Source: a virus | Length of the DNA: 64,000 nucleotides | Strand: one strand, 5' to 3' | IMG/VR virus record: IMGVR_UViG_3300048597_000624 | Location: 21,225-85,224 of that record | Shown: piece after piece, positions 57,240 to 64,000 of the stretch | How positions within the stretch are numbered: position 1 is the stretch's first letter | Layout: every line of letters starts with the position of its first letter | Made by a program: the position numbers and the translations under genes | Notes under the pieces: model-generated | The model's database searches: none | The model's input: only the letters and a program-made list of their open reading frames with translations | What the model was told of the DNA's origin: nothing

Positions 57240-58505
57240 TCACTCCTTTACGTCCTGTGCGAGCGGTTCCGGCGATTCGCTCGCCACCTCGCCGCTCGCA
57301 ACGATCAGTTCAATTCCGCAGTCCTCGCAAGCCTTGGCTAAAGCCAGCCGCAAACGAGTCCAATCCAACACGCAATACAATTTGTTTGAATCGTCGTAAC
57401 GAATCGCTGCCATCCGTCGTCGCTGGGCGTACTTCGCCAACTGCATCGCGCACTGCTGAAACCAGCTATTGATGCGGCGATGATGCTTGGTGACCATTGC
57501 CGCACGTCGCGACTGAAAAGACGCAACTGGTCGCTGCTCGGCCGTTGCGTCTTCGCTCAGTCGGTGCAGCCGCTGCCCATGCTCAGCTTGAGCGCGGCGA
57601 ATGTGATCTGCGTTCAATACCCAAATCTGCTCGTCTTTCTCATTCAGTGCCCGCCAGAGCGATTCGGGACCAGTGGAAACCCGCAGAACGTCCGACGCGG
57701 CAGCCCTTTCAACTCGCGGAAGCCAGCAGGCAATTTTCAACATGACTTCGCTGGATGACTTTTGGCCTCCGCTGTCGCGTCCGCTATCGCCGGCGCGGTG
57801 GGTGTTGGTTCCGGACGACACGCGATAAATCGACACTTCGCCAAGTTCGGCCTCCCCCTTAACCAGCTTGTCAAAGGCGGCAATCTGCCGGCGGTAGCGG
57901 TGCCCTCCCCGCAACCGAAGCGACCATCGTTCCGTGCCGAACGGCAGCGACACAATCGCTTCTCCACCTTCGCCGCGAGAGAGCTTCACGGTGGCAGCGG
58001 GGACGGGATAAGGCACTGGATACTTAAAGTTTTGAATTGACCGATCGCAGGTCCAAAGAACCTTATATCGATCCGATCGGTATTTTCTCTGTGTTTGCTG
58101 TTCAAGACTGGCAACTGTGCTGCTGGACAGGTCCGGAAATCGCGTTCTTGCTTCGGGGTATAAGTACACCCGCTCCATGGCTGGCATCTTTTCCTGGCTC
58201 GGCACTCTCTGGGTATCGCGAGCCCACAATTGGGACATCATCCAATTCGATGCCGCCGTTGTCTGCGACCACGCGGTTCGCAGTGCAGCCCGGAATTCCT
58301 CCCAGCTACGATCGACAGGACCGGAAACCGCAAACGTCACAGCGCGAAGCACGTAGCGATTACGCCAGCACTTGTCGCAAAACACGGAGTCGCCTTGCCG
58401 CTTCCAGCCGCTTGGAACCCTCGCCGTTCCGCGAGCCGTGACTTTCGTGTCGCGACCAGCGCCACACGAGCAGCACAGGACGGTTTGCTTCGTTGCTGTC
58501 GTCAT
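57240..58505 (-). CDS. TnpB/Cas12-like (type V-U-like) protein, RuvC degenerate
   Basis: 421 residues. The N-terminus has a zinc ribbon (Cys11/Cys14 and Cys43/Cys46), then a helical REC-like region with TAWSQTTAASNWMMSQLWAR, and a WED-like part (VSLPFGTERWSLRLRGGHRY). The RuvC-like C-terminus can be aligned with TnpB: VLRVSTG at 273-279 in place of the IGIDLG block (Ser277 for Asp), a bridge-helix-like HHRRINSWFQQCAMQLAKYA, IRYDDSN at 368-374 in place of the VVEDL block (Asp371 for Glu), and GIELIVA at 397-403, after which the usual zinc ribbon and last Asp are missing. Its stop is 130 bases from the CRISPR array. It is probably an RNA-guided binder without cleavage; a divergent TnpB relative unrelated to the array is the alternative. 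Confidence 0.7.
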   Translation of the reverse strand: MTTATKQTVLCCSCGAGRDTKVTARGTARVPSGWKRQGDSVFCDKCWRNRYVLRAVTFAVSGPVDRSWEEFRAALRTAWSQTTAASNWMMSQLWARDTQRVPSQEKMPAMERVYLYPEARTRFPDLSSSTVASLEQQTQRKYRSDRYKVLWTCDRSIQNFKYPVPYPVPAATVKLSRGEGGEAIVSLPFGTERWSLRLRGGHRYRRQIAAFDKLVKGEAELGEVSIYRVSSGTNTHRAGDSGRDSGGQKSSSEVMLKIACWLPRVERAAASDVLRVSTGPESLWRALNEKDEQIWVLNADHIRRAQAEHGQRLHRLSEDATAEQRPVASFQSRRAAMVTKHHRRINSWFQQCAMQLAKYAQRRRMAAIRYDDSNKLYCVLDWTRLRLALAKACEDCGIELIVASGEVASESPEPLAQDVKE

Positions 58506-58615
58506 TGCATGATCCGTTTTGAACTGCGCCGAAACTCGTTCACGTAACCGCCCGACCGCTCCACTTCCCGCTTCCGCCTCAGCACCTCATCCCCATCTTC
58601 AGATTGCAGCAACAC
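58502..58615 (-). CDS. 37-codon bridging ORF between recD2-N and Cas12-like gene
   Basis: GTG at 58615 with GGAGGAG 6 bases upstream, inside the end of recD2-N; the stop overlaps the Cas12-like start as ATGA. The peptide is basic (VLRRKREVERSGGYVNEFRR). The strong ribosome site and exact coupling suggest it is translated and couples the two genes, or serves as a small partner protein. Confidence 0.5.
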   Translation of the reverse strand: MLLQSEDGDEVLRRKREVERSGGYVNEFRRSSKRIMQ

Positions 58616-59630
58616 CAAGTTCTCCTCCGACCGCTCGCCTATTCGGATCGTCGAGGGCCAAAATCGGAGCACCCAGATAGGTCGCGTCCGATCGAATACC
58701 TTGCTCTCGCAGGCACGCTTTGTTGCACTCGACATCCATCAACTCCCTTAAATGTCCCGCGAGCCACACCTCGTGATTCGCCTTCTCTCCCTCGGCCAGC
58801 CAAGCAACTCCGGCCTCATCCTCAAACCGCGCGAGCCAGCCCGAGCGAATGCCGAGCTTGATCGCCTTGGCCGCATCCGGCACGGTCCCGCCGATCATCT
58901 CGCCCAGTTTGCGGACCAGATCGCTTTCGCGTAGCCAAGTGCTGTTGCTGTCTTCCCGCAACAAATGCCAAATGCAGATCGTCTGCCGCTTCAAGGCATC
59001 CTGCGGCAGCCCCAGGTCGCAATACAGCGAGTCGCAGCGGGCGAATCCGCAGCTTGCAAACCCTTCGACCAGCAAGCACAGCGGATCGCGTTTGATTCGC
59101 TGAGGTGCCAGGATTCCGTACTTCCGGATGACGTCGTCGACCAGCCGGCCATGGAAGCCACGGCCGTGGAACAACGTTGCCAATTCCTGCCGGACGTCCT
59201 CGGTGAGCTTCATGGCCTGGAGCGATTGAGAAGCCGCCCGGGCGCGATCGCGCGTCAATCCCTTGATGGTCTCCGCGACGAGTTCCCAATTGCCGCGCAG
59301 TTCCTTGACCGCATCGGTGCCGTAAACGTCAAACAGCCGGTTGGCGATTGCGGGGCCGATGTTGGTTGCGAACTTGCTGAGGTAGGTCACCACGCCCACG
59401 CGAGTGTGGGGCTCTTGCAGCTTGTATTGCTCGAAGACGAACTGATCCTTCCCCTTGCGGACCTTCCACTTGCCGTAGAACCGATAGGTCATGCGCGGCA
59501 CGAACGATGCAACTGGGGCATCGCCGCACACGATCTTGCCGTCCACAAGTTCGGCAACGATGAAATCCGAATCTTCCGATCGGAAGAAGATCGCTTTCAC
59601 GGTGCCGGTGAGTTCTTCGGAGTCAGCCAT
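58599..59630 (-). CDS. recD2: RecD2 N-terminal half (OB fold and HhH region)
   Basis: 343 residues matching the N-terminal part of RecD2: opening LTGTVKAIFFRSEDSDFIVA, then RVGVVTYLSKFATNIGPAIA with helix-hairpin-helix repeats, and the IKRDPLCLLVEGFASCGFAR segment. It stops after ILALDDPNRRAVGGELGVAA and I, just where the full-length protein would continue with LSKHQSDA of the other half. No helicase motif is present. It should act together with the 55039-56421 half as a split enzyme. Confidence 0.85.
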   Translation of the reverse strand: MADSEELTGTVKAIFFRSEDSDFIVAELVDGKIVCGDAPVASFVPRMTYRFYGKWKVRKGKDQFVFEQYKLQEPHTRVGVVTYLSKFATNIGPAIANRLFDVYGTDAVKELRGNWELVAETIKGLTRDRARAASQSLQAMKLTEDVRQELATLFHGRGFHGRLVDDVIRKYGILAPQRIKRDPLCLLVEGFASCGFARCDSLYCDLGLPQDALKRQTICIWHLLREDSNSTWLRESDLVRKLGEMIGGTVPDAAKAIKLGIRSGWLARFEDEAGVAWLAEGEKANHEVWLAGHLRELMDVECNKACLREQGIRSDATYLGAPILALDDPNRRAVGGELGVAAI

Positions 59631-59785
59631 GTCGATCGGGTGAGCGTGCGAGTGGTAGAGGGTGTGGTTGGTGGTTGAGGTTGAAAGATTGGCGACGGGC
59701 CGGATTGTCCGACCGTTTGCGTGAGCCCGGGGCAGGGAGGCTCATGTTGACCGCGTGTCACCGCCGTCGCCTTCGCGCGGGGTTC

Positions 59786-60535
59786 CTACAAATCAGCCAA
59801 AGCCGCATCGTCCAGGCCCGCTGGGGCCGACACGGGAGCCGGAGCAGGCGCCGGAGGTGTGGAAGCGCCTGGAGCGCCACCTCCTGCCGCCGGCGGTGCT
59901 GCTCCGATGGGGTTGTCGAGCCAGTGCTTGCGAGTTTGTGCCATCTTTTCGAGATCTTCCTTGAACATCGCAACGGCGTCAGTGTTCTTGGGAACGTCCG
60001 CAACTTTCGGATCATCTAGCGACCAAGAATCGCCATATGACAATTTTGCTTGCGGAGCGTACTGGGGATTGTCCTGCTCCATCTCAATCTTGCCGATGAA
60101 CTGGCAGGACTTCGCCAACTTCCAAAGGTCAACTGGAATATTGGTTTTTCCGCTACGGAAATCCACCATCACCTTCTTGCCGTCGACATTGCGTTCCATC
60201 ACCAATCCCAGCGCACTTCCGAACTTGAACGCCGACTTGCGAGAACCCTCGGACGGCGGGCCGCCCTTGGCGGATCGCATGTAGATGCGATGAAACAGAA
60301 TCGAGCCAGCGGGGCTTTGGTTTGGTACTGAATGCATTACCAGCAAATCAAAACGAATGGCTGGCGTTTTTCCCGCCTGGACATCGGTTTCATCCACTAC
60401 GTCACTTACCTCGAAGTGATACATCCCTTTCTTGTCGACCTGCCCATTGTTTGGCTTAAGTTCATCGGCATCGATGTCGCCGGCATCCATCGAGAAGTCC
60501 GCACCCTTTGTCGTATCCCAGTCGCTATCTGTCAT
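59786..60535 (-). CDS. Possible ssDNA-binding protein (DUF669-like)
   Basis: 249 residues from the ATG at 60535 with TAGGAG 8 bases upstream. The order of segments, YHFEVSDVVDETDVQAGKTP, FRSGKTNIPVDLWKLAKSCQ and FIGKIEME, is like DUF669/ssDNA-binding proteins found next to phage recombinases, followed by a Pro/Ala-rich tail ending in DDAALADL. The acidic end is typical of SSB tips. It is downstream of a RecT-like gene. A 155-base gap with nothing recognisable follows. Confidence 0.55.
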   Translation of the reverse strand: MTDSDWDTTKGADFSMDAGDIDADELKPNNGQVDKKGMYHFEVSDVVDETDVQAGKTPAIRFDLLVMHSVPNQSPAGSILFHRIYMRSAKGGPPSEGSRKSAFKFGSALGLVMERNVDGKKVMVDFRSGKTNIPVDLWKLAKSCQFIGKIEMEQDNPQYAPQAKLSYGDSWSLDDPKVADVPKNTDAVAMFKEDLEKMAQTRKHWLDNPIGAAPPAAGGGAPGASTPPAPAPAPVSAPAGLDDAALADL

Positions 60536-60546
60536 GGCTATCACTC

Positions 60547-60732
60547 CTATTGCTTGAGGGCCTCCGCCACCCTCAATGCTTCTGCGGTCGAATGAATCAG
60601 CCCGGGCGGATAACCGAGCACTTGCAAACCTGTCTGGTGAACTCTGTCCGGACCGTAGGTCTCAACCAGGTGCCGGAGTTGCTTTGGCCAACCCTCAAGA
60701 TTTGCGCCAGGATGACCCCGGCGCTCGGTCAG
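60547..60732 (-). CDS. Small protein with CTG start
   Basis: 61 residues beginning with CTG at 60732 that overlaps the upstream stop as CTGA, the same 4-base coupling used by many neighbours with ATG or GTG. The sequence is protein-like (LRHLVETYGPDRVHQTGLQV; LIHSTAEALRVAEALKQ) and there is no other start with a ribosome site. CTG initiation is rare, so this is a moderate call. Confidence 0.4.
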   Translation of the reverse strand: MTERRGHPGANLEGWPKQLRHLVETYGPDRVHQTGLQVLGYPPGLIHSTAEALRVAEALKQ

Positions 60733-61853
60733 TTTCCCGAGTTACCCTCAGCGGGTTTCTCTGCGCCAAGATTGTTGGCCCACTCGTTGGACTCCCGATC
60801 TTTCTTGAGCTTTTCGAGCCAACCGATCAGTCGAGACATTCCCGTTTCGTCGAGATCCTTGGCCGTCGTGACTCCCAACTTGGTCAGCCCGGCGAGATAC
60901 GTTTCTTGCGTAATCCCCGACGCTTCCTTGAGTTGCTTCACCCAGCGCAGTTGATCGACCTTCGTGACGGTTGTGTCGAGCGGCGTCGTTGCTGTGGCCG
61001 CTGCTCCTTGCTGTAGAAACTTCTCCGCTGTAGCAGCCGTTTCAGTGCTCGGATACGGCCAGCGAATCGCTTCATCCTTGGTCGCCTCCGCCGCCGGTGT
61101 GCTGGCAACGTCAACCGTCGTCTTTGCAACCTCGCTCATCGCTTGCCGCCGCGCGTTGGCTGCCTCAGATTTTCCGGCCGGTTCCTTGGGCGGAGCCGAT
61201 GCTCCGGGGATGTCGTCGCCAAAGTCGGCCGTTTCTTCCGGGGTGTAGACTCCCCAGTTCACTTCCGGCTTTAGGGTTCGGACGGCATCGCTCACCACGC
61301 GAGCCCAGAGCATTTGCATCCGTGCGCGAGGCGTGGCCCAGTTCTTCTTGAGAACGGGCTTTCCGTCCTTGTCAGGCTTGCCATACGGAAACGGCTCTTG
61401 CTGCGCTTCCTCCCAAGTAAACGTGAAGTCCGTTTGCTTGCGGGCTCGCGTCTTGCCATCGATCAACCGAATCGACGCAATCTCTGGCGTGCGATGCAAA
61501 ACCTCATGCTCGCCGCCCAGCATGCGAAAGATCGCAAGCATGGCGTCGGCTCTCATCGACAACTTGTTTTCGATGATGTGATAGGTCCGCATGATCTCGG
61601 TCGGGGATTTCCGCTCCGACATGCAAACCAGCGCGAGCATGCGGCCTTGGTCCGGCGTCTGACAGCCGAACATACCGCTGCGAAACATGGAATCGCCAAA
61701 CTTAACGACGGCATCCATCGGATCCGCAATCCGGTCGTACAGGGCAACCTGCTGGAATGCGTTCATTCCTTGGATTGCCGGCAGTCTGGCTTGGTCCGCA
61801 TCAAAAGGGGCCTCTGCATCGGCATTGGCCGCGTCAACTGTCGCCGTGTTCAT
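60729..61853 (-). CDS. RecT-like recombination protein
   Basis: 374 residues. The core YHIIENKLSMRADAMLAIFR with EIASIRLIDGKTRARKQTDF, FTFTWEEAQQEPFPY and NWATPRARMQMLWARVVSDA follows the order of phage RecT-type annealing proteins ('y.i...kl..rada...l...GG'). The C-terminal 120 residues are Ala/Thr-rich and low complexity. It sits next to an exonuclease and a possible SSB, which fits a recombination set. A RecT family assignment is from pattern only. Confidence 0.6.
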   Translation of the reverse strand: MNTATVDAANADAEAPFDADQARLPAIQGMNAFQQVALYDRIADPMDAVVKFGDSMFRSGMFGCQTPDQGRMLALVCMSERKSPTEIMRTYHIIENKLSMRADAMLAIFRMLGGEHEVLHRTPEIASIRLIDGKTRARKQTDFTFTWEEAQQEPFPYGKPDKDGKPVLKKNWATPRARMQMLWARVVSDAVRTLKPEVNWGVYTPEETADFGDDIPGASAPPKEPAGKSEAANARRQAMSEVAKTTVDVASTPAAEATKDEAIRWPYPSTETAATAEKFLQQGAAATATTPLDTTVTKVDQLRWVKQLKEASGITQETYLAGLTKLGVTTAKDLDETGMSRLIGWLEKLKKDRESNEWANNLGAEKPAEGNSGN

Positions 61854-61902
61854 TTCCTATCTCCTGGTTCGCTCGTTCATTCCAACTTCAGAGTTCAATC
61901 AA

Positions 61903-62916
61903 TCACGACCACAAGTAGCCGCGGTACATGCGGTGATACGCCCGCGTGACGTCGATATCGCTCGCGACGTATTCGCCAACCTTTTCCGGACTGGTCGCAA
62001 ACAATTCCGCGACCTGGCTGCCGTCCACGTCCCCAGCGGGAACCGGAATCCCCATCACGCGAGCGAGATCCTTGAGCCGGCCCGGCCGCTCGCCGCCCAT
62101 GCTGCCGCGACCGTTGAATCTCGCGTGGTACAAATCCAGCACGTCGTTGCCCCAGGGCTTCAGGTCGAGTTGCTTGGTCGAGGGAACGTCCAGCAGCACC
62201 GATCGCGTGAAAAGCACCGGCAGGTCGAACGACAAACAGTTGAAGCCGACCAGCCGATGCGACAGGGCATGCGACCAGAACGTTTCGAGGATTTGCTCCT
62301 CGGTGACACCCTTCAGACCAACCACCATCGCATGGGCCGGGCTGTCGCCGACGGCAATCCCCATCGCCACGATTCGACAGAACTCGGGGGTGGTGCTGAG
62401 GAGCTTGCGGCGCTCGTCGCCGGCCGAGAGGGCTTTGTCGCGGGCCGCTTTCGCTGACTGGATTTCTTTGATGACTCCGTCGCGGTTTTTGCCCGCCGCT
62501 TCTGTTTTGATGCACTCTTGGTAGTAGTAGTCATCGGAGAACACGCCTTGCAGTTTGGCTTTGACATCAGCAACCGTTCCGGCAACTACTTCCCCTGGAA
62601 TGGGGCAATCGAGAAATGTTCGCAATTCCACCGGCGGCACCGGCTCGAGCCCGAACAACTCCAACCGGCTTTCATCCGGGATCGTCTCCAAGTCGAAGTA
62701 GCATGGCTCGTCCGCACTAGCTCGACGCGCAGCCGCCGCCCTGGGCCTGCGCGATGTCGTGGTTGTCTTCGCCGGCGCCTTGGGCGGGACTGCCCTGGCC
62801 GGCGTGGCAGCCGGATTGCCCGCGATCTTTGTTGCGACCGCGCCGTCGTCGGAATCCATGTCGACGTCGAGGCTGTCGAGTGAATAGTCTTCAGTTTTTG
62901 CTGGTGCTGTCTTCAC
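61903..62916 (-). CDS. DnaQ-like 3'-5' exonuclease
   Basis: 337 residues from a GTG at 62916 with GGGAG 8 bases upstream; it overlaps csrA by 26 bases. The first 70 residues are Ala/Pro-rich and disordered. The exonuclease motifs follow: Exo I YFDLETIPD (D75, E77), Exo II LVGFNCLSFDLPVLFTRS, Exo III YVASDIDVTRAYHRMY. It resembles the DEDDy type (Tyr before the last Asp). No polymerase domain is attached, so it may work with the host or an unseen phage polymerase. Confidence 0.8.
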   Translation of the reverse strand: MKTAPAKTEDYSLDSLDVDMDSDDGAVATKIAGNPAATPARAVPPKAPAKTTTTSRRPRAAAARRASADEPCYFDLETIPDESRLELFGLEPVPPVELRTFLDCPIPGEVVAGTVADVKAKLQGVFSDDYYYQECIKTEAAGKNRDGVIKEIQSAKAARDKALSAGDERRKLLSTTPEFCRIVAMGIAVGDSPAHAMVVGLKGVTEEQILETFWSHALSHRLVGFNCLSFDLPVLFTRSVLLDVPSTKQLDLKPWGNDVLDLYHARFNGRGSMGGERPGRLKDLARVMGIPVPAGDVDGSQVAELFATSPEKVGEYVASDIDVTRAYHRMYRGYLWS

Positions 62917-63100
62917 TGCTTTGCTCCCGCTTGCTGCCGTTTCGCTTGATCGCCTCGTACACCTCGTCCCGATGGACCGGCACTTCCTGCGGTGCCTCGA
63001 TCCCCAGCCGAACCTTGTCGCCCCGAATCTCGACAACCACGATGCGGATGTCGTCGCCGATACGAATCCCCTCGTTGCGCTCTCTGCTCAAAACCAACAT
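62891..63100 (-). CDS. csrA: CsrA family translational regulator
   Basis: 69 residues. The family start MLVLSRERNEGIRIGDDIRI and DKVRLGIEAPQEVPVHRDEV are intact, including the RNA-contact residues of the first strand and the VHRxE motif; a Ser/Lys tail follows. CsrA binds GGA in mRNA leaders and represses or stabilises them. Phage-borne copies are uncommon. A GGA is also central in the repeated GGGAGGAGTGA ribosome-site cassette of this genome, a natural target, though that link is inference. Confidence 0.95.
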   Translation of the reverse strand: MLVLSRERNEGIRIGDDIRIVVVEIRGDKVRLGIEAPQEVPVHRDEVYEAIKRNGSKREQSSEDSTSKN

Positions 63101-63196
63101 GCCGAACCTCCTTGCACTTCCCGCAGAGAACCTCCATGCCGTCCGCGGAAGAATCCCTTTGACGCCGGCTCTCCCTGCCGGCCAACTCCTACTGAC

Positions 63197-63604
63197 TCAA
63201 CTGACTGCTTGAAACGTTTCGACCAATTGCCGATCGAGCAAGTCGCGAAGGTCGTACAGCCGCACCAGTTCCTTCGCGTTGTCGCCTCGCACGGTCGATG
63301 CCTTCTCCATTTGCCGAATCTCGTGATTGACCGCGCGGAGCCGATAGGCACACTCGCTCACCGGCCGATACCGCTGCTCCAAGTCCTTCGCGGCAGCAAG
63401 CGAATCGCTCCGTCGCCACGTGCCCAACGTCATCAGTCGCCCCGACAGCAACTTCACTTGGAATCCACAAAACACCATGCATTTCGCGTGGTACGCACAG
63501 ACGGTTGGGCAATATTCGCCCACACCCTGGCCGACGGCGGTAAATCCGCACGGACTGCCGCTGACGTCGCGCACCGTGCACAAGGCTTGATTCGTCGCGA
63601 TCAT
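63197..63604 (-). CDS. Cys-rich hypothetical protein
   Basis: 135 residues. The N-terminal half has seven cysteines and a His (CTVRDVSGSPCGFTAVGQGV, CPTVCAYHAKCMVFCGF), suggesting a metal centre. The C-terminal half is helical (LEQRYRPVSECAYRLRAVNH; LVRLYDLRDLLDRQLVETF). It lies upstream of csrA across a 96-base gap. No family recognised. Confidence 0.55.
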   Translation of the reverse strand: MIATNQALCTVRDVSGSPCGFTAVGQGVGEYCPTVCAYHAKCMVFCGFQVKLLSGRLMTLGTWRRSDSLAAAKDLEQRYRPVSECAYRLRAVNHEIRQMEKASTVRGDNAKELVRLYDLRDLLDRQLVETFQAVS

Positions 63605-63783
63605 TGCTCGCTCGTCTCCTTGAACGATTTCGATTTCGCCGCATCCGCCGGCGGCTTAAACCCATAGAACCGATAACAGGTGCCGCACAGCATCCGAGTC
63701 CAACCCCGCGAGTCCACGCCGTTGGTTACGAGCGTGGCTGGATTGCAGAGATTGCAGCGGCGGGTATTGGGGGTGGTGGTCAT
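63601..63783 (-). CDS. Small zinc-ribbon protein
   Basis: 60 residues with CNLC near residue 10 and CGTC about 22 residues later, a zinc ribbon, and a basic C-terminus. ATGA overlap with the next gene. No specific family recognised. Confidence 0.6.
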   Translation of the reverse strand: MTTTPNTRRCNLCNPATLVTNGVDSRGWTRMLCGTCYRFYGFKPPADAAKSKSFKETSEQ

Positions 63784-63793
63784 GGAAATACGG

Positions 63794-64000
63794 CTAGGCT
63801 GCCACTCCCCACCAACGCGCGATACGTGAGGCTCCGTCGCGCTCTTCCCGGTTGGACGATTGCAGAGATTTGGCGATTTGCTCTCGGTGGTCCGCCTCGG
63901 CCTCCGCGATTCGCTCTGACACCTTGGACAACTCAGACTCCAAGGCGCGACGACGATCGTTAAGGCGCGACAATCGGGCCTGAGTGCTCAAAATGCTCAC
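63794..64000 (-). CDS. Coiled-coil protein, possibly extending past the window
   Basis: 68 residues visible, opening with GTG at the last base of the window. The chain is a charged coiled coil (LSRLNDRRRALESELSKVSE; IAEAEADHREQIAKSL). The real start may lie beyond 64000. Confidence 0.5.
   Translation of the reverse strand: MSILSTQARLSRLNDRRRALESELSKVSERIAEAEADHREQIAKSLQSSNREERDGASRIARWWGVAA

Noticed and set aside
55039-59630. Complete CRISPR-Cas system with adaptation genes
   Set aside because: No Cas1, Cas2, Cas4 or other Cas-like sequence was seen anywhere in the window; only an effector-like gene and an array.
1-64000. Integrase and attachment sites
   Set aside because: No tyrosine or serine recombinase and no long direct repeat was recognised, so prophage status is not claimed.

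Overview
The window reads as the genome of a tailed phage or prophage of a planctomycete. Almost every gene lies on the minus strand, packed head to tail with 4-base NTGA or 1-base TGATG overlaps. The host inference rests on a phage-carried CsrA, an MRFTIR membrane-anchor signature, zinc-ribbon proteins of the CPSCGA/CPKCG kind, PKD-like secreted proteins and a di-heme cytochrome c peroxidase, all features I associate with planctomycetes. No database search was run. No integrase or attachment site is visible, so prophage versus free phage is open.

Read in the direction of transcription (high to low coordinates): 64.0-59.6 kb holds zinc-ribbon proteins, CsrA, a DnaQ-like exonuclease, a RecT-like annealing protein and a possible ssDNA-binding protein. 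59.6-55.0 kb is the most unusual region: RecD2 is encoded as two separate halves (N-terminal OB/HhH part and C-terminal SF1 helicase), and between them sit a 37-codon bridging ORF, a 421-aa TnpB/Cas12-like protein whose RuvC residues look degenerate, and a CRISPR array of about nine 35-nt repeats. Two inverted, anti-repeat-like elements overlap the Shine-Dalgarno region of the downstream recD2 half. No cas1, cas2 or other cas gene is in the window. 55.0-46.3 kb carries a C5 cytosine methyltransferase, an ERCC4 nuclease, a HerA-like ATPase, an SPPY-type DNA methyltransferase and a TOPRIM primase-helicase. A 584-bp non-coding region (45.7-46.3 kb) with iteron-like repeats and a 77-bp perfectly alternating pyrimidine-purine tract is a candidate replication origin.

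44.8-40.2 kb is a run of very small genes, many with zinc ribbons, linked by a repeated 15-nt Shine-Dalgarno cassette. 40.1-10 kb is the virion module: tail-tip/fibre-like proteins and an SGNH hydrolase, small and large terminase, many tiny membrane proteins, a 1484-aa portal-Nudix-zincin fusion, a protease/scaffold, decoration protein, major capsid protein, a gp36-like (DUF1320) connector, tail tube, tail assembly chaperone with a -1 frameshift, a tape-measure-like protein and large tail proteins. A plus-strand membrane protein gene (15.0-16.2 kb) interrupts this module as a probable moron. Four copies of a two-hairpin terminator-like RNA element precede virion genes.

10-0.3 kb holds host-interaction genes: a GT9-like glycosyltransferase, a SAM methyltransferase, an initiator-type tRNA, a subtilisin-like protease, a cytochrome c peroxidase, secreted PKD and Gly/Cys-rich proteins, and small membrane/coiled-coil proteins. 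The left edge is a plus-strand DUF2283-like gene fragment that ends at a rho-independent terminator.
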